A stretch of DNA of 5,116 nucleotides, taken from NCBI GenBank assembly GCA_030424825.1, contig JAUHWE010000400.1, positions 1-5,116 on the forward strand. Direction: 5' to 3'. Shown in pieces: positions 1 through 5,116 of this stretch. The stretch's first letter is position 1. Every line of letters begins with the position of its first letter. This DNA comes from Verrucomicrobiia bacterium (GTDB lineage: Bacteria > Verrucomicrobiota > Verrucomicrobiia > Opitutales > Opitutaceae). The position numbers and the translations under genes were made by a program. Under the pieces are notes generated by a model. It had not been told where the DNA came from, made no database searches, and saw only the letters and a list, made by a program, of their open reading frames with translations.

Positions 1-110
1 CCCCGAGTAGGCAGCGTATATCCGCCCCATTCGTTCTCTCTAAGGATGGCAATGGCCCGCCGATCCAGTTCTTTGTCGGTTAATGGCTTCTCGAGGTTCT
101 GGGCTTTCAT
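1..110 (-). CDS. Probable mannosylglycerate (or glucosylglycerate) hydrolase, GH63-like, N-terminal fragment
   Basis: Only the first 36 codons lie in the window; the gene runs off the left edge. Translation from ATG at 110-108 gives a polar leader, then LTDKELDRRAIAILRENEWG and GYTLPTR. A helix ending in an 'N-x-x-GGYT-x-P' motif near the N-terminus is what I recall for bacterial GH63-type hydrolases that cleave mannosylglycerate or glucosylglycerate to the sugar and glycerate. There is no signal peptide, so the protein should be cytoplasmic. It is divergent from the mannosylglycerate synthesis genes, which favours a role in recycling the same solute. The start is uncertain: in-frame ATGs also occur at 137-135 and 188-186 before a stop at 191-189, and none has a good Shine-Dalgarno sequence; I chose 110 because the recognisable fold begins soon after it. 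Other GH63 or glycogen-debranching-like enzymes remain possible, since the catalytic residues are outside the window. Confidence 0.6.
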   Translation of the reverse strand, partial: MKAQNLEKPLTDKELDRRAIAILRENEWGGYTLPTR

Positions 111-293
111 TGAGCAGTTCTCTTCGGGCTTACCCATGATTCGACTTAGTTTGCCGCTTTCACGAAATGGAATAAGACCGGGTCGCATCTAGCATGTCCC
201 GCGCCGAACGCTTACAGGCCGCTATTTCGTTGGCACCCCATCTGCTAGATAGGGATAACTGCGCACAAGCGCTCAATTTAGCACAAAATCCCT
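111..293. other. Divergent intergenic region between the hydrolase fragment and mpgS
   Basis: This 183-base spacer (shorter if the leftward gene starts at 137 or 188) should carry the control region for both divergent genes. A rightward promoter candidate lies at 230-259. A short inverted repeat, gcgc-acaa-gcgc at 261-272, sits about where transcription of mpgS would start and could be an operator half-site pair, but it is too short to call. I see no convincing leftward promoter and no ORF or RNA gene. Confidence 0.5.
230..259 (+). promoter_or_regulatory. Candidate sigma70-like promoter for mpgS-mpgP
   Basis: TTGGCA at 230-235 matches the -35 consensus at 5 of 6 positions. GATAAC at 254-259 matches the -10 consensus at 4 of 6, with an 18-base spacer. 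Transcription would begin near 265-267, leaving a 5' leader of about 28 bases before the mpgS ATG. This is by eye only, and the sigma factor preferences of the organism are unknown. Confidence 0.4.
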
Positions 294-1481
294 ATGAGAA
301 TCGAAATACCGAGAGAATGTGAGCGTATCGGATCGCTCCAGATTTACGGACTGCAAAAAGTCTACGAGCTCGACGCCGGTGAAGGAATTCACGGCCAGGA
401 CACCGTAATAGAGAGAATCCCCTCCGAAGTGCTCTACGATCGAATGCGGGAAATGGCGATCGTCGTTCCCGTCAAAAACGAGCGACTGAAGCTCATCGAG
501 GGCGTTTTAGTAGGCATTCCCAGCCCCTGCCAAGTCATCGTCGTCTCCAACAGCCCTCGGGGACCCGTCGACCGTTTCAACCTCGAAAAAGAGGCTTTGG
601 AAAACTATGGGAAATTCACGGGGAAAAAGATCATGGTCGTCCACCAGAAGGACCCGGGACTAGCTAAGGCATTCGTGGACGCTGGATATACCGAACTCAT
701 TGACGAGCAAGGACTCGTTCGTTCTGGTAAAGCCGAAGGGATGATCGTGGGAACGCTCATGGCAAAGTGGCTGGGGAAAAAGTATCTGGGATTTGTCGAT
801 AGCGACAACTACTTCCCGGGCGCGGTTCTGGAGTATGTTTATGAATACGCTGCGGGATTCGCCATGAATGGGTCCACAAATACGTTTGTTCGAATCTCAT
901 GGCACTCCAAGCCGAAGATCATGGAAAGCAGCCTCTTTTTCGCCAAATGGGGTCGCAGTTCCGTCAATTCGAATATGATGCTGAATCGACTCCTCACTCA
1001 TTTTAGCGGATTCGAGACGGAGATTGTCAAAACAGGGAATGCAGGGGAACACGCCCTGAGCGTAGATCTTGCGCTAAAACTTGAGTATGCCGCTGGATAC
1101 GCCGTGGAAACCCATCACTTCATTAATCTTCTCGAAAAATACGGCGGTATCATCGAGCCTGACGACCCCAAAGCCTTGCAAGAGAAAATAACGATTTGCC
1201 AAATCGAGTCTCGCAATCCCCACATGCACGAATCCAAGGGGGACGACCACGTGGAAGACATGATCGATGCCTCTCTATCGGTCATCTATCACTCGCCCTT
1301 GTGTCCGGAGCTTCTTAAACGGGAAATCATGGAAAACGTTCGGCAACGACGTGGGGAGGAAAGTCCAGAAGAAATCGCGCCTGTCAGAATGTACCCTTCG
1401 CTCTCAAAATTGGATTTGGATACATTCCTTGCCGGATGCGACGAAGCGTTGAATTTCGGAGCAACCACTATCCGGGCCTAG
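294..1481 (+). CDS. mpgS: Mannosyl-3-phosphoglycerate synthase (GT55)
   Basis: This enzyme transfers mannose from GDP-mannose to D-3-phosphoglycerate, giving mannosyl-3-phosphoglycerate, the first step of the two-step route to the compatible solute mannosylglycerate in the cytoplasm. At 395 residues it is close to the Thermus enzyme (about 390), and its opening MRIEIP closely parallels that protein, which supports the ATG at 294; an in-frame TAG at 279-281 excludes an earlier start. Visible motifs are the nucleotide-sugar entry IVVPVKNERL (56-65), RSGKAEGM (143-150) likely for the phosphoglycerate site, the metal/GDP-binding DxD in FVDSDNYFPGA (D169 and D171), SGFETEI (238-244) followed by GEHALS (251-256), and NPHMHESKGD (308-317), whose histidines fall where the family has a metal ligand. 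It has no signal peptide or membrane segment and no obvious Shine-Dalgarno before the ATG. The next gene, its partner phosphatase, follows after 4 bases. I see no missing key residue. Confidence 0.97.
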   Translation: MRIEIPRECERIGSLQIYGLQKVYELDAGEGIHGQDTVIERIPSEVLYDRMREMAIVVPVKNERLKLIEGVLVGIPSPCQVIVVSNSPRGPVDRFNLEKEALENYGKFTGKKIMVVHQKDPGLAKAFVDAGYTELIDEQGLVRSGKAEGMIVGTLMAKWLGKKYLGFVDSDNYFPGAVLEYVYEYAAGFAMNGSTNTFVRISWHSKPKIMESSLFFAKWGRSSVNSNMMLNRLLTHFSGFETEIVKTGNAGEHALSVDLALKLEYAAGYAVETHHFINLLEKYGGIIEPDDPKALQEKITICQIESRNPHMHESKGDDHVEDMIDASLSVIYHSPLCPELLKREIMENVRQRRGEESPEEIAPVRMYPSLSKLDLDTFLAGCDEALNFGATTIRA

Positions 1482-1485
1482 AGCG

Positions 1486-2325
1486 GTGCCTCAATTAAAT
1501 AAAAAAAAGCTACGGACGATTGTCTTCACCGATCTGGACGGAACCCTGATCGATTTTGAAACCTATTCGTTCACAACAACGGCCCCCCTTGCTCAGAAGC
1601 TCATTAACAAAAACATCCCTCTGGTGTTTTGCTCCTCTAAGACACTGGAAGAGCAATTGCATTTGATGAAGGAGATGGGGATACTGACTCCTTGCATTGT
1701 TGAAAATGGAAGCGGCATTTTCGTGCCTGGAAAACTCAATCTTCTGAATGAATACCCATCAAAGCCAATCGGCGGCTTCGGAAAGCTCGTCAAACTTGGC
1801 GTATCAAACCTAAAGATACAGAAAACAATTGCCAGCCTAACCAACGAGATGGGAATTGATTTTCTTCCCTACTCAAAGCTAACGCTTCTAAAGATAACGA
1901 AGATAACAGGTCTCAGCGAAGAAGCCGCTCAGCGAGCTCAAAACCGTGAGTTCAGCGAAACGCTCACCGCAACGCTCAGCGACGCTACTTGGAAAGAGGT
2001 TAACACTCAACTTAACAAAGTCGGACTTCAATGTCTTTGCGGAGGACGCTTCTACACGGTCACTTCAAAGGACTGCGGCAAAGACATTGCGATGAAACTA
2101 CTAACGGACGCCTATCAAACCAATGAGGGCGGCAAATGGCATTCCATCGCGATTGGAGACAGTGCTAACGACTATGCCATGCTTCGATCCTCAGACTATC
2201 CTTACCTGGTCCAGCGACCGGACGGGACCTGGAACGAAATGGAAATACCGAATCTCAATCGAGTCAACGCCATCGGACCCCATGGCTGGGTAAAAGCAAT
2301 AAACGACGGCATACCCCAGCTTTAA
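1486..2325 (+). CDS. mpgP: Mannosyl-3-phosphoglycerate phosphatase (HAD superfamily)
   Basis: This enzyme removes phosphate from mannosyl-3-phosphoglycerate to release mannosylglycerate, the second step after mpgS. The 279-residue protein has the four HAD motifs: motif I TDLDGT (D16 nucleophile, D18 acid/base), motif II with S50 or S51 in FCSSKT, motif III lysine K199 in CGKD, and motif IV IGDSANDYAML (D225, D229). ENGSG (73-77) and the GGRFYTV segment (186-192) in the cap region are typical of the Cof-type MpgP branch rather than sucrose- or trehalose-phosphate phosphatases. The start is a GTG only 4 bases after the mpgS stop with no good Shine-Dalgarno, so translation is probably coupled to mpgS. 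The next in-frame methionine, M61, is past motif I, so the GTG (or a position close to it) must be used. It is cytoplasmic. Codon use looks somewhat more AT-rich than in mpgS. Confidence 0.95.
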   Translation: MPQLNKKKLRTIVFTDLDGTLIDFETYSFTTTAPLAQKLINKNIPLVFCSSKTLEEQLHLMKEMGILTPCIVENGSGIFVPGKLNLLNEYPSKPIGGFGKLVKLGVSNLKIQKTIASLTNEMGIDFLPYSKLTLLKITKITGLSEEAAQRAQNREFSETLTATLSDATWKEVNTQLNKVGLQCLCGGRFYTVTSKDCGKDIAMKLLTDAYQTNEGGKWHSIAIGDSANDYAMLRSSDYPYLVQRPDGTWNEMEIPNLNRVNAIGPHGWVKAINDGIPQL

Positions 2326-2335
2326 GTAGGGGTAT
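2311..2335 (+). terminator. Weak terminator-like hairpin over the mpgP stop codon
   Basis: ATACCCC at 2311-2317 pairs perfectly with GGGGTAT at 2329-2335 around an 11-base loop that contains the mpgP TAA (2323-2325). The following bases, aaagaagccctttt, give a T stretch only about ten bases downstream, so this is a poor match to an intrinsic terminator. It is the best candidate for ending the mpgS-mpgP transcript. Confidence 0.25.
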
Positions 2336-2377
2336 AAAGAAGCCCTTTTCTGCAGGCACACCCAAAGTCTCCTCCCT

Positions 2378-2523
2378 TAGAGAGTGTCCAATGTATCGAA
2401 TATTTATGTAGGGGCATTGATTGCGCCGACCGTTCAAATGACTAGAAGTCTAACGATGCGGTCGCCGCAAGCGACGCCCCTACATCAGAAATCTAAACAA
2501 TCGGAATTATGAGGCACTCTCTA
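2378..2523. mobile_element. MITE-like palindromic element flanked by TA
   Basis: Perfect terminal inverted repeats GAGAGTG (2380-2386) and CACTCTC (2515-2521) are flanked by TA at 2378-2379 and 2522-2523, as if TA had been duplicated on insertion; the inverted identity runs 10 bases if the outer TTA/TAA is counted. Inside is a second, longer imperfect palindrome, 2406-2432 against 2459-2485, matching at 23 of 27 positions with a 26-base loop, with outer arms atgtaggggc and gcccctacat. The element is about 142 bases and encodes no protein. Small size, terminal repeats, TA flanks and a strong internal fold fit a miniature inverted-repeat element mobilised in trans by an IS630/Tc1- or IS5-type transposase, but no parent is visible here. 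A purely structural intergenic repeat, or a bidirectional terminator, is the alternative. Confidence 0.6.
2406..2485. repeat. Long imperfect inverted repeat (core of the palindromic element)
   Basis: The left arm (2406-2432) and right arm (2459-2485) pair at 23 of 27 positions, with a 26-base loop. The right arm read in reverse complement contains gtcgcttgcggcgaccg and looks like the intact form; the left arm has four differences. As RNA, either strand would form a strong stem in the 3' region of both convergent genes, so it could end or stabilise transcripts even without a T-run. Confidence 0.75.
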
Positions 2524-2564
2524 ACTCTACTGTGTTATATTCCAAACTATTCTCATAGGGTAGG

Positions 2565-2639
2565 GCTAAGTTGAATTGGCCAATATTCAACGAGGTGACT
2601 ACCTCCAACTTTAGCACGCTAGCCGATAGTCCTATCGGC
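2565..2639. repeat. Cluster of three short hairpins beside the sulfatase stop codon
   Basis: Three inverted repeats follow one another: GTTGAAT/ATTCAAC (2570-2576 with 2585-2591), GAGGT-gact-ACCTC (2592-2605), and GCCGATAG-tc-CTATCGGC (2622-2639). GCTAAGTTG (2565-2573) can also pair, with one bulged base, with CAACTTTAGC (2606-2615), enclosing the first two. The last stem begins 5 bases after the sulfatase TGA on the minus strand, where a terminator is expected, but no T-run follows it on either strand. Confidence 0.4.
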
Positions 2640-2644
2640 GATTC

Positions 2645-4243
2645 TCAATCCAATGGTTCCGGTTCGTAATCCGAATCATTCACCCATCCGGTTTTATCCT
2701 TTGAGACCTTGCCGGCCATGTAATTCTCATAGAAGTGCCATGCGTGATCCTGCGAGTAGCCGTAGTTATCGAAAATGTCTCCGTTTCCTAGGAAACGTGG
2801 GTCTTTTTGTTCCGCGAGAGTCGCGTCCAAGCGGGCCTTCATCTTCCGCTTCACTTCAGTTAAACGCTCGTCATCAGCAAGGTTATTCAAGCACTCAGGA
2901 TCGTTCGCAAGGTCGAAAAACTCCTCATGAGCCTTTCGTTTACCGAATGACAGTTCCCAGTAGGATCGGTCTTTCCCGGAGCGAAACAGCTCCAATATCT
3001 CCGTTTTCGTAGGTGAACCATCTACATCGAGGTATCCAAGTTCCGGATTACCTGCAGGCCACAAATCGATCTTGTAGTTGTACAGGTAGAGATAGTCATT
3101 TCCCACGATTCCTCGTATCGGATATCCTTGATTTCCTGGGCGACTGAAATCATGCCGCTCTTTTCCAATCACTACGTAGTCACGCTTTGGATTCACTTGG
3201 CCGCGTTTTCTTGATCTAAAAATATCCGTCAAGCTCCGGCCAGGTGAAGGCTGCATTCCCGAATCCGAGAAGCGGATACCAGCCACATCGAGGAAAGTCG
3301 GGGCCAAATCAACGAAACTAACCATATCCGTTACGGTACGTCCCGGATTCCGGATTCCTTTGGGCCACATCATGGCGAGAGGCATGTGATTCGAGTATTC
3401 GTACTCCTGGGCCTTGCCACGGGGAAAGGGCATTCCATTGTCGGAAGTCATAACGATAAGCGTGTTTTCCAGCAGACCACGCTTTTCCAAGGACTCGATC
3501 ATCTTTCCTAAATGACTGTCCGCATGCTCGATTTCTAACCCGTAGTCCAGCATGTCGTTGCGAATCACTTCACTGTCTGGCCAAAAGCCGGGGACTTCTT
3601 TAATATCGTCTATGCGCTTCCCTCCGAGTTTCTGTCCCGAACCGTATTCATAACGTCGATGCGGCTCTCTCGACCCATACCAGAAAAACCATGGCTCTCT
3701 GGTGTCGATTTCTTCGAGAAAGACTTCAAAATTGCCTGCGTAGTCTTCGATCGACATTCCCTCCGCCGGCTTTTTCTCAAGTTTCTCCGACCCGTAGTTT
3801 TTCGCGATTAAAACGCGAGGCTTTCCATCGATCTCACCCGGAAGCCCTGGCCCCCATCCCTTGCCCGTTTTACCGGCCTGATAGCCATTCGCTCGCAACA
3901 CTTCTGGAAAGGTCCTGAACTTGGCCGGAAAATTGACGATGTGGTTCGCTGCCTCCTCGAGCTGCCATGAATTTCTCCCCGTAAGAATGCTAGACCGAGA
4001 AGGGGCGCATTTCGCATTTGGGGTATACGCATTTTGAAAAAGGATCCCCTCATTCGCCAATCGATCAAAGGCCGGGGTGTCCATCCATTCGCAACCATAG
4101 GCGCTCATGTGCATGTAGGACGCATCGTCCATAATGCAGAAGAGAATATTCGGACGGCTGTCATCCTCTGCAACGCTCACGTTTATCGCAAATGATGCCA
4201 TTCCGAGCACGGCAACCAGGCAGGTTAAAAAGGGTCGTTTCAT
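2645..4243 (-). CDS. Secreted family S1 sulfatase, heparan N-sulfatase-like
   Basis: This is a type I (formylglycine) sulfatase of 532 residues, predicted to hydrolyse sulfate groups on sulfated sugars in the periplasm or outside the cell. A signal peptide is clear: MKR, a hydrophobic core to about residue 20, and a likely cut after SVA (25|26). Active-site features are MDD (D39, D40, metal), CAPSR (79-83, C79 converted to formylglycine) followed by SSILTGR, GKTGKGW (124-130), EPHR (H195) and TSDNG (D268, N269, metal), then K277. The stretch SDNGMPFPRGK, the EPHR motif and YPIRGIVGN (374-382) closely parallel human N-sulfoglucosamine sulfohydrolase, suggesting SulfAtlas-type subfamily S1_8; substrate is inferred. 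Oddly, the GK-x-H motif of most sulfatases reads GKGW here, without histidine. The C-terminal ~100 residues form the usual smaller domain, ending in a polar acidic tail. The ATG at 4243 has a good Shine-Dalgarno. It lies 107 bases after the cytochrome gene on the same strand. Confidence 0.93.
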   Translation of the reverse strand: MKRPFLTCLVAVLGMASFAINVSVAEDDSRPNILFCIMDDASYMHMSAYGCEWMDTPAFDRLANEGILFQNAYTPNAKCAPSRSSILTGRNSWQLEEAANHIVNFPAKFRTFPEVLRANGYQAGKTGKGWGPGLPGEIDGKPRVLIAKNYGSEKLEKKPAEGMSIEDYAGNFEVFLEEIDTREPWFFWYGSREPHRRYEYGSGQKLGGKRIDDIKEVPGFWPDSEVIRNDMLDYGLEIEHADSHLGKMIESLEKRGLLENTLIVMTSDNGMPFPRGKAQEYEYSNHMPLAMMWPKGIRNPGRTVTDMVSFVDLAPTFLDVAGIRFSDSGMQPSPGRSLTDIFRSRKRGQVNPKRDYVVIGKERHDFSRPGNQGYPIRGIVGNDYLYLYNYKIDLWPAGNPELGYLDVDGSPTKTEILELFRSGKDRSYWELSFGKRKAHEEFFDLANDPECLNNLADDERLTEVKRKMKARLDATLAEQKDPRFLGNGDIFDNYGYSQDHAWHFYENYMAGKVSKDKTGWVNDSDYEPEPLD

Positions 4244-4350
4244 ACCTCATCCTCGTTCACAGAGAACGACGAAGGCAATAGACAAATTGAATCGTTTGCC
4301 TCACGCTAGACATCAGACTCTTCTCCGAGCCACAGTACCTTGATCACCGG
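4244..4350 (-). other. Spacer between the cytochrome c gene and the sulfatase gene
   Basis: The 107 bases contain the sulfatase ribosome binding site but no convincing promoter or terminator by eye. The gap is long for a tight operon yet short enough for co-transcription, so whether the sulfatase has its own promoter cannot be decided from the sequence. Confidence 0.4.
4250..4254 (-). promoter_or_regulatory. Shine-Dalgarno site of the sulfatase gene
   Basis: On the minus strand GAGGA lies 6 bases before the ATG at 4243-4241, with a second purine run, gaggt, directly touching the ATG. The first is well placed and fixes the start that also gives a complete signal peptide. Neither mpgS nor mpgP has a comparable site. 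Confidence 0.65.
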
Positions 4351-5116
4351 TTAGTCGCCTTTTTGCTTGAACGTGTAACTAAGACCCAGCTTTTCCGCCT
4401 CCATCCGAATAGTCTCATCGGTCCACATCTCCTTGCGGTCCGCTACGGCCTGTCGAGTCTCGGCGATCAATTCCGCATCTACCGGAGCACCCCAATTTCG
4501 TCGATTCCAGCGATAACCGATATAGTTTATAACATCCGCCATTTGCTGATCAGTAAACGTCTCCCCGAAAGGGATCATGATCCCCTCGCCGTACTCTCGC
4601 CCCCGGAGCGGCCCGGTCATTCCCTTGATCAAGATCCGTGCCGCAAGCGGCGCCTGCTCGCTCCCCTGGGTAAACAACGGCGACTCAGCAACGGGTGGAG
4701 CCAGCAGCTTGTCTCCTTCGTAGACCCCAAGACCGCGATCCCCATGACAGGCGACGCAGATGGATTTATAGATTTTCTGACCTCGCTTGGAGGAATCCCC
4801 TAGCGCTGCCAGTTCAATTTCTTCAGCCTCCATTGCCCGGAGCCCTTCGAAAATGGGATGTTCCGGATGCTTCTTCTGAATGGACGCCTGCAACGTTCGA
4901 TTCGCAGGTGTATCCACTTTCCCCAAAGAATTGTAAATCTGGATCAACAATTGGGAATCGATGTTCTTCTCATCCAGCATCGCCACCACCTCTTTCGCAA
5001 TCAGGCTCTTCCGGTCTCTAAGCCAAGGCTCAGAAAGCCGAACCCCCGTCATTTTCACACGAGTAGAAGCAGAGGACAGCGCCGCCCTGACGTCCTCTGG
5101 CTCTAGGAGGCCCAGT
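4351..5116 (-). CDS. C-terminal part of a large cytochrome c-containing protein (PVC-type), 5' end outside window
   Basis: The reading frame is open to the right edge, giving 254 visible residues; the GTG at 5058-5056 is merely an internal valine codon. The residues before it (PEDVRAALSSASTR) continue without a break into VKMTGVRLSEPWL, a helical repeat like the HEAT-type repeats found in large PVC secreted dehydrogenase/cytochrome proteins. The C-terminal half is a single cytochrome c domain: SICVACHGDRG carries the heme motif CVACH (C101, C104, H105 counted from that GTG), APPVAESP follows, and M161 in GIMIPFGETF is the likely axial methionine, ahead of the closing helix DQQMADVINYIGYRW. 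The function is probably electron transfer from an oxidation reaction in the periplasm; the partner or dehydrogenase domain is not visible. A polar, roughly 45-residue tail follows the heme domain. The sulfatase lies downstream on the same strand, suggesting joint use in polysaccharide breakdown. Confidence 0.85.
   Translation of the reverse strand, partial: LGLLEPEDVRAALSSASTRVKMTGVRLSEPWLRDRKSLIAKEVVAMLDEKNIDSQLLIQIYNSLGKVDTPANRTLQASIQKKHPEHPIFEGLRAMEAEEIELAALGDSSKRGQKIYKSICVACHGDRGLGVYEGDKLLAPPVAESPLFTQGSEQAPLAARILIKGMTGPLRGREYGEGIMIPFGETFTDQQMADVINYIGYRWNRRNWGAPVDAELIAETRQAVADRKEMWTDETIRMEAEKLGLSYTFKQKGD

Larger units (their letters stand above)
2326..2644. other. Convergent spacer between mpgP and the sulfatase gene
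   Basis: This 319-base stretch separates two genes that meet tail to tail. It has no convincing coding sequence. It holds most of the stop-codon hairpin (to 2335), a MITE-like palindromic element (2380-2521) and a run of small hairpins (2565-2639). The bases between these, 2336-2379 and 2524-2564, show nothing I can identify. Confidence 0.7.

Noticed and set aside
137..188. Longer starts (ATG 137 or ATG 188) for the leftward hydrolase fragment
   Set aside because: They are possible but have no better ribosome site, and the extra residues show no family resemblance; position 110 was kept with low certainty.
605..808. Leftward open frame of 67 codons inside mpgS
   Set aside because: It lies entirely antisense to a gene with strong family identity, and its translation shows no recognisable domain.
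2653..3012. Rightward open frame of 119 codons opposite the sulfatase C-terminus
   Set aside because: It is antisense to conserved sulfatase sequence and has low-complexity, basic composition with no domain.
3808..4098. Leftward open frame of 96 codons within the sulfatase
   Set aside because: It is a frame-shifted shadow of the sulfatase coding sequence, which is intact in its own frame.
4274..4300. Inverted repeat GGCAA/TTGCC before the sulfatase gene
   Set aside because: Five-base arms with a 17-base gap are expected by chance and no T-run follows.
4351..5058. A complete 235-residue cytochrome c gene starting at GTG 5058
   Set aside because: The frame is open to the window edge and the upstream residues continue a repeat domain, so the gene is treated as 5'-partial.
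4363..5106. Three overlapping rightward open frames opposite the cytochrome gene
   Set aside because: They are antisense to a clear cytochrome c coding sequence; translations are rich in Arg, Pro and Ser without domains, as expected from the complementary strand.
1..5116. CRISPR arrays, tRNA, rRNA, phage or toxin-antitoxin genes
   Set aside because: No spaced direct repeats, cloverleaf-like segments or matching protein motifs were seen on either strand.

Overview
The window looks like a bacterial chromosome fragment of moderate GC from the Planctomycetes-Verrucomicrobia (PVC) side of the tree, probably a marine or otherwise salt-exposed organism. This is inferred from gene content: an exported sulfatase next to the C-terminal end of a large repeat-plus-cytochrome c protein is typical of those phyla, and mannosylglycerate is a solute of salt- and heat-adapted microbes. 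No ribosomal or other marker gene is present, so the phylum is a best guess.

Layout. At the left edge (1-110, minus strand) is the first part of a gene whose N-terminus resembles the GH63-type mannosylglycerate/glucosylglycerate hydrolases. After a divergent spacer (111-293) with a plausible sigma70-like promoter, two genes run rightward with a 4-base gap: mannosyl-3-phosphoglycerate synthase (294-1481) and mannosyl-3-phosphoglycerate phosphatase (1486-2325). Together they turn GDP-mannose and 3-phosphoglycerate into the compatible solute mannosylglycerate. If the left-edge call is right, synthesis and breakdown of the solute are encoded back to back.

The 319-base convergent spacer (2326-2644) is not empty. 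It holds a hairpin over the phosphatase stop codon, a roughly 142-base MITE-like palindromic element bounded by TA dinucleotides (2380-2521), and a cluster of short hairpins next to the sulfatase stop codon.

The right half is a leftward pair: the C-terminal part of a large protein ending in a cytochrome c domain (4351-5116, 5' end outside the window), then after 107 bases a secreted family S1 sulfatase resembling heparan N-sulfatases (2645-4243). The pair suggests use of sulfated polysaccharide, separate from the solute genes and meeting them tail to tail.

I found no CRISPR array, tRNA, rRNA, phage gene or transposase. Nothing amounts to a clearly undescribed system. The points most worth following are the possible synthesis/hydrolysis pair for mannosylglycerate, the small mobile-element-like palindrome, and an active-site variation in the sulfatase.
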